A stretch of 11,385 bases of DNA. Origin: Sphingomonadaceae bacterium. GTDB lineage: Bacteria; Pseudomonadota; Alphaproteobacteria; Sphingomonadales; Sphingomonadaceae. The position numbers were made by a program, and so were the translations under genes. The DNA is taken from contig JACFNY010000042.1 in NCBI GenBank assembly GCA_019454625.1, positions 1-11,385 of the forward strand, in the 5' to 3' direction. The notes beneath the pieces are model-generated. The model was not told the DNA's origin. It made no database searches and worked only from the letters and a program-made list of their open reading frames with translations. Within the stretch, counting starts at the first letter, position 1, and each line of letters opens with the position of its first letter. Shown piece after piece: positions 1 through 5,633 of the stretch.

Positions 1-1
1 T

Positions 2-688
2 ATTCAGGCGATTTCCGACATCGCGCACGATGCCGGCGCCGTCGTCGTGGTGGACAATGCCTTCGCGACGCCGGTTCTCCAGCGCCCGCTCGAATTCGGT
101 GCGGACATCGTCGCCTATTCGGCGACCAAGATGCTAGACGGGCAGGGACGCGTGCTCGCGGGCGCCGTGCTCGGCTCGGAAGAGTTCATCGAGGGTGAGC
201 TTCTGGCCTTCACACGCAACACCGGGCCGACGCTCTCGGCGTTCAACGCGTGGGTGGTGCTGAAGGGCCTCGAGACGCTCGAGCTCAGGATGGCGAAGCA
301 GTGCGAGAACACGCTCGCGGTCGCCCGCTTCCTCGACGCGCGCGTGCCCCGCCTGCTCTATCCGGGCCTGCCCTCGCATCCCCAGCACAATCTGGCGATG
401 GCGCAGATGTCGGACGGCGGCACGATCATGAGCCTGTTCGTCGCCGACGGGCGGAGGCAGGCGCACGCGCTGCTCGACGCGCTCAGCCTCGTCGACATCT
501 CCAACAACATCGGCGATTCCCGCACGCTGATGACGCATCCCGCCTCGACGACCCACGCCGGCCTCGACGCGGCGGTGCGCGAGGACATGGGCGTCACCGA
601 ATCGATGCTGCGCCTCTCTGTGGGGCTCGAAGACCCGGCCGACGTCATCGACGACCTCGACCGGGCGCTCCGGGCGGCGGGGTTGTGA
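2..688 (+). CDS. metZ: O-succinylhomoserine sulfhydrylase, C-terminal part (5' end outside the window)
   Basis: This is a PLP enzyme of the Cys/Met metabolism (trans-sulfuration) family. MetZ makes homocysteine from O-succinylhomoserine and sulfide in methionine synthesis, in the cytoplasm. The frame is open from base 2 with no start in view, so about 229 residues remain of a family length near 400. Visible landmarks are VVVVDNAFATP, where the Asp contacts the PLP ring, and YSATKMLDGQGRVLAG, where the Lys encoded at 128–130 is the Schiff-base lysine. The C-terminal domain carries SLVDISNNIGDSRTLMTHPAS and ends with LRLSVGLEDPADVIDDLDRAL, both typical of this family. The stop TGA at 686–688 overlaps the GTG start of apaG, suggesting translational coupling. 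MetB or MetC paralogues share these motifs; the DGQGR stretch after the lysine favours MetZ. Confidence 0.9.
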   Translation: MQAISDIAHDAGAVVVVDNAFATPVLQRPLEFGADIVAYSATKMLDGQGRVLAGAVLGSEEFIEGELLAFTRNTGPTLSAFNAWVVLKGLETLELRMAKQCENTLAVARFLDARVPRLLYPGLPSHPQHNLAMAQMSDGGTIMSLFVADGRRQAHALLDALSLVDISNNIGDSRTLMTHPASTTHAGLDAAVREDMGVTESMLRLSVGLEDPADVIDDLDRALRAAGL

Positions 689-1092
689 AGGAGTTCTTCG
701 CAGCGAGCGCGACGACCGCCGGTGTCACCGTGCGGGCGAACCCCTCCTATCTCCCGGAACGCTCGTTGCCGGAGCGGGACCATTATGTGTGGACCTACCA
801 CATCCGCATCGAGAACGGCCGCGACGCGCCCGTGCAGCTCATCAGCCGCCACTGGATCATCACCGACGGTACCGGCAACGTGCACGAGGTGCGCGGTGCG
901 GGCGTGGTCGGCGCGCAGCCGGTGATCGCGCCGGGCGAGGCCTACGACTACGTCTCGGCCTGCCCGCTCGAAACGCCGATGGGCACGATGGCGGGCTCGT
1001 TCCAGATGTTGGACGAGAAAGGGCAGGGCTTCGACGTTGCGATCCCGCTGTTCCTGCTGACGAGCCCGGCGGCGGCGGGCGCGGCGCACTAG
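685..1092 (+). CDS. apaG: ApaG domain protein
   Basis: A 135-residue protein of the ApaG family, a small fibronectin-III-like beta-sandwich fold. Family members have been linked to Co2+/Mg2+ resistance and to diadenosine tetraphosphate metabolism in enterobacteria, but the biochemical role is unsettled. The family core runs from about residue 50 to 110: RHWIITDG, then EVRGAGVVGAQPVIAPGE with the glycine-rich loop, then YDYVSACPLETPMGTMAGSFQM. The start is a GTG at 685, inside the end of metZ (GTGA overlap). The longer open frame upstream of it lies within metZ and looks like shadow translation. The C-terminus has a short Ala/Gly tail beyond the usual family end. Its stop codon runs into a long palindrome. 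Confidence 0.93.
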   Translation: MKEFFAASATTAGVTVRANPSYLPERSLPERDHYVWTYHIRIENGRDAPVQLISRHWIITDGTGNVHEVRGAGVVGAQPVIAPGEAYDYVSACPLETPMGTMAGSFQMLDEKGQGFDVAIPLFLLTSPAAAGAAH

Positions 1093-1152
1093 AGCCTGAT
1101 CGTTTGAGAGGGAAGCGCACCGCGCTTCCCTCTCAAACGTGAATCAGTCTCT
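1091..1152. repeat. 62-base near-perfect palindrome between convergent genes
   Basis: The inner stem is perfect over 18 base pairs (1101–1118 with 1122–1139) around a three-base loop ACC at 1119–1121. It begins CGTTTGAGAGG and closes CCTCTCAAACG. An outer stem pairs AGAGCCTGAT (1091–1100) with ATCAGTCTCT (1143–1152), with a single C/T mismatch (1095 against 1148) and a three-base bulge TGA at 1140–1142. The element starts inside the apaG TAG stop and ends nine bases before the stop of the convergent minus-strand gene. Neither arm is followed by a clear T-run, so it is not a textbook intrinsic terminator, though it may still act as a two-way transcription block. Its layout resembles the short dispersed palindromes seen between genes in many alphaproteobacteria; no second copy is in this window. 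Confidence 0.85.
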
Positions 1153-1160
1153 CATCAACT

Positions 1161-1547
1161 TCAGCAGTTGCCGACGCGTTTGAATTCCTGGCGCACCGCG
1201 AAGGGCTCGCGGCCGCGAATGCCCTGGGCGTCGATCGTGAAGTGGTTGCGGTTGTCCTTCACGATGGTCGTGCGTCCGCTGCCGAGGCCGCGGCAGCTGT
1301 AGGCGACCGTGGCGCGCTCGGGCGTGTCCTCGACCACGGTGTGGACGCAGTTCTTGCCGTCCGCCGCTTCGAGGCCGACGTGCATCAGCGATTCGGGCGA
1401 GATGATGCAGCGGTTTGCGCCGCCCGAGACGCTGTAGGACCCCGGCTGGAAATCGCCGCCGCCGAACACCGACAGCGTCACCGGCTGCGCGAACGCAGCC
1501 GTAGCCGCCACAAGGGCACCACCAGCAAGAACCAGACTCCGGCGCAT
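1161..1547 (-). CDS. Exported four-cysteine protein, DUF3617-like
   Basis: A 128-residue protein with a clear Sec signal peptide: MRRS, a hydrophobic run LVLAGGALVAATA, and a likely cut after AFA before Gln21. The mature part has cysteines at about 47, 67, 85 and 128, enough for two disulfides in the periplasm. The pattern FQPGSYSV near the start, YSCRGLGSGRTTI in the middle and FTIDAQGIRG…EFKRVGNC at the end resembles the DUF3617 family of small secreted proteins common in sphingomonads, whose function is unknown. I chose the ATG at 1547, with GGGAG about ten bases upstream, over an in-frame TTG at 1568 because the signal peptide then begins at residue 1. It is downstream of hslO in the same direction, after an 86-base gap that probably holds its own promoter. 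The family assignment is by pattern only. Confidence 0.8.
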   Translation of the reverse strand: MRRSLVLAGGALVAATAAFAQPVTLSVFGGGDFQPGSYSVSGGANRCIISPESLMHVGLEAADGKNCVHTVVEDTPERATVAYSCRGLGSGRTTIVKDNRNHFTIDAQGIRGREPFAVRQEFKRVGNC

Positions 1548-1569
1548 GAGCGCGTAACTCCCTGTCAAA

Positions 1570-1587
1570 TCTCCGATGGTCCGGAGA
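1570..1587 (-). other. Short stem-loop in the leader of the exported protein gene
   Basis: On the minus strand TCTCCG, a six-base loop and CGGAGA form a six-pair stem, followed by ATTTGAC. It sits between the candidate −10 at 1595–1600 and the ribosome binding site of the downstream gene, so it could lie at the very 5' end of that mRNA. It could instead be a weak terminator for hslO. The stem is short, so chance is possible. Confidence 0.3.
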
Positions 1588-1594
1588 CGGTCAC

Positions 1595-1600
1595 ACTATA
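1595..1600 (-). promoter_or_regulatory. Candidate −10 element for the exported protein gene
   Basis: The minus strand reads GCTATAGT, close to the alphaproteobacterial −10 consensus GCTANAWC and five of six matches to TATAAT. It lies in the AT-richer gap between hslO and the exported protein gene, about 48 bases before the chosen ATG. I see no convincing −35 at 16–18 bases upstream, so this is only a candidate. Confidence 0.35.
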
Positions 1601-1633
1601 GCGATGACAGATGAATAAGGCATATCCGGGACG

Positions 1634-2557
1634 TTAATCCCCCATTCGGATCGGGAACAGGCGCGAGCAGAACGCGCAGTTCACGTCGATTGTGCCTTCC
1701 GGCCCGCGCATCTCGGCCAGTTCCTCGGCAGGGAAGCGGCCGAGCACCTCGCGGAAGTGCTGCACCGTGCAGCGGCAGCCGCGGGTGAGGGCGATCGGCG
1801 ACGATACGCGGACCTCGTCCTCGTTGAACAGCCGCCAGAGCAGGGTTTCCTCGCTGAGATGGCCGTCCGTCAGCTCCGCGCCGATGATCGTGGAGGCGAG
1901 CGCGAGGACATGGTCCCAGTCCTCGCTGCCGCTGCGTGCGGCGAGGCGCGGGCCGCTGGTCTCACCGTGGGGGAGGTGCTGGACGAGGAGCCCGCCCGCT
2001 TCCCACGCGCCGTCCTCCGCCTGCCGCACCGCGCCGCGCACGAGCGTCGGCACCTGCTCGGAGTCGGTGAAATAGCGCTCGACCGCGTGGCAGAGCGTGT
2101 CGCCTTCCAGCGGCACGATGCCCTGGTAGCGTTCGTCGGCGGCGCTCTGTTCGATCGTGATCGCGAGGTAGCCCTCGCCGAAAAGCGTCGGCAGCAGCGC
2201 GCCGTCCACGATCTCGCCGAGCCGCTCGGGATCGAAGCGGAGATAGCCTCGGATCTCGCCGGCGCGGTAGTCGCAGACGAGGAGGTCGACCGGCCCGGAG
2301 GACTGCGCCTGCACGGTGGTCTGCCCTTCGCCCTTCTGCACGGTGGTGCCGATCAGCACGGTGAGGACCAGCGCCTCGCCGAGCAGCCGGCGGAGCGGGG
2401 CGGGGTAGTCGTGCGCGCCGAGGATCGCCGTGAGCGCCGGTCCCAGCCGCGCCACGCGGCCTCGGGCGCTGCGCCCCGGGATCGTGAACGGCAGCACGCG
2501 CCCTGTCTGCGGGGCGCCTGCCGCGCCGTTGCCGTTCAGCCGAGTCGATTCAGACAC
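1634..2557 (-). CDS. hslO: Redox-regulated chaperone Hsp33
   Basis: Hsp33 is a cytoplasmic holdase that is inactive while its cysteines bind zinc and becomes active when oxidative stress forms disulfides. The 307-residue protein has the N-terminal chaperone domain ([15 protein letters not shown]…[15 protein letters not shown], then [23 protein letters not shown]) and the C-terminal redox switch with all four zinc cysteines: CRC at 261/263 and CAFC at 294/297. I set the start at the GTG at 2557, 22 bases inside the end of argF, because the open frame further upstream encodes no recognisable Hsp33 sequence. A second candidate GTG lies 20 codons downstream (VLPFTIPG) with AGGG just before it. 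The overlap with argF suggests co-transcription and coupling. Length is slightly above the usual 290 or so because of a variable N-terminal stretch. Confidence 0.93.
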   Translation of the reverse strand: MSESTRLNGNGAAGAPQTGRVLPFTIPGRSARGRVARLGPALTAILGAHDYPAPLRRLLGEALVLTVLIGTTVQKGEGQTTVQAQSSGPVDLLVCDYRAGEIRGYLRFDPERLGEIVDGALLPTLFGEGYLAITIEQSAADERYQGIVPLEGDTLCHAVERYFTDSEQVPTLVRGAVRQAEDGAWEAGGLLVQHLPHGETSGPRLAARSGSEDWDHVLALASTIIGAELTDGHLSEETLLWRLFNEDEVRVSSPIALTRGCRCTVQHFREVLGRFPAEELAEMRGPEGTIDVNCAFCSRLFPIRMGD

Positions 2558-3465
2558 CAGAGCAGGATCGCTTTCTGTGCATGGACACGGTTTTCGGCCT
2601 CGCCCCACACCGCCGACTGCGCGCCGTCCATCACGGCGTCGACGACCTCCTCGCCCCGGTGGGCGGGGAGGCAGTGCAGGAAGATCGCCGAGGGCTTGGC
2701 CTTGGCCATCAGCGCCTCGGTCACCTGATAGGGGCCCATCGCGACCATGCGCGCGGACGCCCCGGACTGGCCCATCGACACCCACGTGTCGGTGACGACG
2801 ACATCCGCGCCCGCCACGGCCGCCTCCGGATTGCGCTCGACGACGATGCGCGCGCCGCGCGCCTCGGCGCGGGCGACGACGGCATCGTCGGGATCATAGG
2901 CGGCGGGAACCGAAAGCCGCATCTCGTAGCCGAGCAGGCCTGCCGCCTCGATCAGCGACTGGCAGACGTTGTTGCCGTCGCCGAGCCACGTCCACACCGT
3001 GCCCGCGACGCTGCGCCCGAGGCGTTCCTCTACGGTCATCAGGTCGGCGACGATCTGGCAGGGGTGGCCGCTGTCGGTCAGCATGTTGATCACCGGCACG
3101 CCGCTCGCGGCAGCAAGCGCCTCCACCTTGTCGTGCCCGTTGGTGCGCAGCGCGATGACGTCGACGAAGCGGGACAGGACGCGGGCGGTGTCCTCGATCG
3201 TCTCGCCGCGGCCGAGCTGCATGTCCGCCGAGGACAGGATCATCGCCGTGCCGCCGAGCTGGCGCATCGCCATGTCGAAGGAGACGCGCGTGCGGGTCGA
3301 GGACTTCTCGAAGATCGCGGCGAGCATGTGCCCGGCGAGCGGCGCGTCGTCGTCCGCCGCGCCTTTTGGTCGTCCGGCGCGGGCCTGCTTGCGGCGCTTC
3401 GCCTCGTCGAGGATCAGCCGCAGGGCCTCGGCGCCGGTGCTTTCGAGATCGAGAAAATGCCGCAT
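2536..3465 (-). CDS. argF: Ornithine carbamoyltransferase
   Basis: This enzyme joins carbamoyl phosphate to ornithine to give citrulline in cytoplasmic arginine synthesis. All signature motifs are present in 309 residues: SSTRTR at 55–60 for carbamoyl phosphate, HPCQ at 134–137, DGNN at 163–166, the ornithine loop DTWVSMGQ at 226–233, and HCLP at 264–267 with the catalytic cysteine. SMG and HCLP separate it from aspartate carbamoyltransferase. The start is ATG at 3465 preceded by GAAGGGCG. The N-terminal region has a charged segment around residues 25–42 before the STRTR motif, as I recall from other alphaproteobacterial enzymes. hslO begins inside its 3' end. An intrinsic terminator lies about 50 bases upstream of its start. 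The acetylornithine aminotransferase gene argD, often found just upstream of argF in alphaproteobacteria, is absent here. Confidence 0.96.
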   Translation of the reverse strand: MRHFLDLESTGAEALRLILDEAKRRKQARAGRPKGAADDDAPLAGHMLAAIFEKSSTRTRVSFDMAMRQLGGTAMILSSADMQLGRGETIEDTARVLSRFVDVIALRTNGHDKVEALAAASGVPVINMLTDSGHPCQIVADLMTVEERLGRSVAGTVWTWLGDGNNVCQSLIEAAGLLGYEMRLSVPAAYDPDDAVVARAEARGARIVVERNPEAAVAGADVVVTDTWVSMGQSGASARMVAMGPYQVTEALMAKAKPSAIFLHCLPAHRGEEVVDAVMDGAQSAVWGEAENRVHAQKAILLWCLNRLG

Positions 3466-3516
3466 CGCCCTTCAAACCTTCGTTCGTGGATGGCCCGAAA
3501 CCGGCCTTCGAAACGG

Positions 3517-3541
3517 AAAAAGGCGGCCAATCCTGACCGCC
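3517..3541 (-). terminator. Intrinsic terminator between the ABC permease and argF
   Basis: On the minus strand GGCGGTC, loop AGGATT and GGCCGCC form a seven-pair stem (one G·U), followed at once by TTTTT at 3521–3517. This is the clearest intrinsic terminator in the window. It stands about 50 bases after the permease stop and 51 bases before the argF ATG, so it most simply ends the permease transcript. If the argF promoter lies upstream of it, it would instead sit in the argF leader. Confidence 0.8.
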
Positions 3542-3558
3542 CTTCGGACTCGCGCGCC

Positions 3559-3587
3559 TCCATGACGAACGGCGGCGCTAAAGTCAA
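3559..3587 (-). promoter_or_regulatory. Weak candidate promoter upstream of the argF leader terminator
   Basis: The minus strand has TTGACT (3587–3582), a good −35, starting just after the permease stop codon. A 17-base spacer leads to CATGGA at 3564–3559, a poor −10 match. A GACTC site (GANTC class) lies just downstream at 3547–3551. If this promoter were used, the terminator at 3541–3517 would be inside the argF leader. No better promoter is evident in the 51 bases between terminator and argF. Confidence 0.2.
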
Positions 3588-3589
3588 TG

Positions 3590-4468
3590 TCACTGGCGTG
3601 TGCGCCAGCCGGTGCGGAGCGCCTGGTAGCACAGCGTCCACAGCGCCGCGTTGATGAGGACGAGCGCGACCGCGCCGCCGAGAACTGGGCCGTCGTGGAC
3701 GCCGATGAAGGCCGAGCGGAAGCCGTCGATCACGTAGAAGAACGGGTTGAACTGGCTCGCCGTGTGCCAGACGCCCGCCAGCCGGTCGATCGAGTAGAAG
3801 GTGCCCGACAGCAGCGACAGCGGCTGCACGATGAAGTTGGTGACGGCGGCGGCATGGTCGAACTTGTCCGCCCACAGCCCGGTGATGACGCCGAGCAGGC
3901 CGAGCATCACCGCGCCCATCGTGCCGTAGAAGAAGACGGCGAGCGGATCGCGGATCGTGACCGAGACGCCCGGCCACAGCAGCATCGCGCCCCACACGGC
4001 GAGGCCGACCAGCCATGCGCGCGTCACGGCGCCCGCCACGAACGACACCAGGAGTTCGCCCGGCGACAGCGGCGGCATCAGTATGTCCACGATCGTCCCT
4101 TGGATCTTGCCGATCAGGATCGAGGACGACGTGTTCGCGAAGGCGTTCTGGATCATCGCCATGACGATGAGGCCGGGGGCGAGGAAGCTGTTGAAGGGCA
4201 CGCCGAGCACGGTGAGGTTGCCGCGCCCGAGCGCCACGGTGAAAATGGCGAGGAACAGCATCGTGGTGAGCGCGGGCGCCCACACGGTTTGCAGCTGCAC
4301 CTTGAAGAAGCGCCGCACCTCCTTCACATAGAGCGTCCGAAGGCCCGGCCAGTTGACGCGTCCGATGATCGGCACGCCGGGTTCGCTGTGGACCGGCGCG
4401 GCCGGTTTCGCTACGGAAGGCTTTGCAAGCTGATCGTGCATCTGCGTGGGAGTAGTGGCTGCCGCCAT
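3590..4468 (-). CDS. ABC-2 type transporter permease
   Basis: An inner-membrane permease of the ABC-2 family (292 residues), the membrane half of an ATP-driven exporter whose substrate cannot be told from sequence. After a variable Pro/Ala-rich cytoplasmic N-terminus comes the conserved LYVKEVRRFFKVQLQTVWAPALTTMLF, followed by six hydrophobic segments at about 66–80, 97–110, 140–165, 178–198, 207–223 and 262–284. The ABC-2 signature SGTFYSIDRL…HTASQFNPFFYVIDGFR lies at 221–251 between the last two. The start is uncertain: ATG at 4468 is used, but an in-frame ATG at 4441 (MHDQLAK) is equally possible and would widen the gap to divergent gcrA to 78 bases. No ATPase gene is adjacent on either side, so its nucleotide-binding partner is encoded elsewhere. 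Its transcript probably ends at the terminator at 3541–3517. Confidence 0.9.
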   Translation of the reverse strand: MAAATTPTQMHDQLAKPSVAKPAAPVHSEPGVPIIGRVNWPGLRTLYVKEVRRFFKVQLQTVWAPALTTMLFLAIFTVALGRGNLTVLGVPFNSFLAPGLIVMAMIQNAFANTSSSILIGKIQGTIVDILMPPLSPGELLVSFVAGAVTRAWLVGLAVWGAMLLWPGVSVTIRDPLAVFFYGTMGAVMLGLLGVITGLWADKFDHAAAVTNFIVQPLSLLSGTFYSIDRLAGVWHTASQFNPFFYVIDGFRSAFIGVHDGPVLGGAVALVLINAALWTLCYQALRTGWRTRQ

Positions 4469-4519
4469 GCCCCGCAAGCCGGTCGGCTGTTTTGTTTGAA
4501 GATGGGAAGTGGGAACGCG
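4469..4519. promoter_or_regulatory. Divergent gap between the ABC permease gene and gcrA
   Basis: These 51 bases must hold both start regions if the permease starts at 4468. On the + strand GGGAAGTGGGAA provides a ribosome binding site for gcrA. I see no clear −35/−10 pair on either strand and no GANTC methylation site. The gcrA promoter may therefore lie within the first codons of the permease gene. Confidence 0.35.
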
Positions 4520-5104
4520 ATGTCCTGGACGGACGAACGGATCGAGACGCTGAAGACGCTCTGGGAAAAGGGGCTGACCGCGAGCCAGATCGCCGACAAG
4601 CTTGGCAACGTGAGCCGCAACGCGGTGATCGGCAAGGCGCACCGGCTGGGGTTGAAGGCGCGTCCGTCTCCGGTGAAGGGCGACGGTGACGGCGCGCCGC
4701 GCGAGACCGCGAAGAAGGCCGCCGTGCCCGCCGCGCCGAAGTCGAAGCCCGAGGCCGCCGTTCAGGAGGCGGCCGCGCCCGCACCGCGCCCGGCTCCCGA
4801 GATGAAGGCGCCGCCGCCCGCCGCGCCGAAGCCGCAGATGCCGGTCCGCGCCGCCATGCCCGCCGCGCCGGTGAAGCCGCGCGCGCCGGGCGAGAAGGTG
4901 ACGCTGCTCGACCTCAGCGACAAGATCTGCAAGTGGCCGATCGGGCACCCCGGCGAGCCGGACTTCCAGTTCTGCGGCCGCCCGGTGAACCCCGGCTTCC
5001 CGTATTGCACCGCGCACTGCGCCGAGGCCTATCAGGCCCAGCTCCCCCGCGACCGCAGCCGGCCTTCAAGGGCGCCGATGCCCCCGCTGCCGCGCGTGCG
5101 CTGA
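4520..5104 (+). CDS. gcrA: Cell-cycle transcription regulator GcrA
   Basis: GcrA is a global alphaproteobacterial cell-cycle regulator. From work in Caulobacter, it binds sigma-70 RNA polymerase and activates promoters bearing CcrM-methylated GANTC sites. The 194-residue protein starts MSWTDERIETLKTLWEKGLTASQIADKLGNVSRNAVIGKAHRLGL, the characteristic N-terminal helix-turn-helix (about 1–46). A long Ala/Pro/Lys linker (about 50–125) is followed by the C-terminal module: KVTLLDLSDKICKWPIG with Cys137, FCG with Cys152 and PYCTAH with Cys163 and His166, ending in AYQ and a basic, proline-rich tail. The start is the ATG at 4520, about seven bases after GGGAA; the open frame before it lies in antisense to the permease. 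An acetyltransferase-like gene follows 28 bases downstream on the same strand and may share its transcript. Confidence 0.95.
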   Translation: MSWTDERIETLKTLWEKGLTASQIADKLGNVSRNAVIGKAHRLGLKARPSPVKGDGDGAPRETAKKAAVPAAPKSKPEAAVQEAAAPAPRPAPEMKAPPPAAPKPQMPVRAAMPAAPVKPRAPGEKVTLLDLSDKICKWPIGHPGEPDFQFCGRPVNPGFPYCTAHCAEAYQAQLPRDRSRPSRAPMPPLPRVR

Positions 5105-5132
5105 AGTTCGCATCGTCCGGCAGGATGGGGCG

Positions 5133-5633
5133 ATGAGGATCGTGCTTGCCGACGAGGATCATGCCGGGCCGTGGTCGCACCTGCGCGCCGCGTTGTGGCC
5201 GGATCAAACCGCCGGGGCGCATCGCGCCGAACTCGCGCCGTTCCTCTCCGGCAGCAGTGACGCCGCCGCCTTTCTGGCCGTCACGGACATGGGCGAGGTC
5301 GCGGGCTTTGCGGAAGCCGCGCTGCGCAGGGACTATGTGAACGGCTGCGAGACCTCGCCGGTGCTGTTCCTCGAAGGCATCTACGTGCGGCCCGAAGACC
5401 GGAAGGCCGGTGTCGGGCGGGCGCTGTGCGCCGCCGTCGCCGTATAGGGCCGCGCGGCGGGGTGTTCCGAGTTCGCTTCCGACGCGCTCATCGACAATGC
5501 GGGCAGCCACGCGTTCCACGCCGCGCTCGGCTTCGCCGAGACCGAGCGGGTGGTCTACTTCCGGAAAACGCTGGCAGCGGACGGCGGCCGGGAGCTGTTG
5601 CCGCAGGTTCAGCCGACGCGTTCCCGCACGTAG
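5133..5633 (+). pseudogene. Aminoglycoside 6'-N-acetyltransferase-like GNAT gene interrupted by an in-frame TAG
   Basis: The frame begins at ATG 5133 (AGGATGGGGCG upstream) and encodes 104 residues before TAG at 5445–5447. The same frame stays open after the stop to TAG 5631–5633 and encodes a convincing GNAT C-terminus: GCSEFASDALIDNAGSHAFHAALGF, then ETERVVYFRKTL. The first part, with DYVNGCETSPVLFLEGIYV (68–85) and acetyl-CoA loop RKAGVG (90–95), resembles AAC(6')-I enzymes such as the chromosomal Salmonella type. At the position of the stop (codon 105) those relatives have tryptophan followed by glycine; TGG to TAG is a single G-to-A change, and the next codon here is glycine. The restored product would be 166 residues. 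As read, the product keeps the acetyl-CoA loop but loses the C-terminal half of the fold. The 3' end overlaps convergent phaC by 25 bases. A sequencing error or suppression is possible. Confidence 0.85.

Noticed and set aside
3504..3524. An alternative hairpin (GCCTT with AAGGC) that would compete with the argF-proximal terminator
   Set aside because: Its second arm lies downstream of the terminator T-run, so it would be transcribed too late to prevent termination.
3414..3563. A 49-codon arginine-rich reading frame upstream of and overlapping the start of argF, spanning the terminator, suggestive of an attenuator leader peptide
   Set aside because: It has no ribosome binding site, its ATG lies upstream of the transcription start predicted from the only promoter candidate, and shadow frames in GC-rich DNA are arginine-rich by chance.
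5133..5633. A frameshift as the cause of the broken acetyltransferase gene
   Set aside because: Sequence before and after the TAG is in the same frame with no gained or lost bases, so a nonsense change explains it fully.
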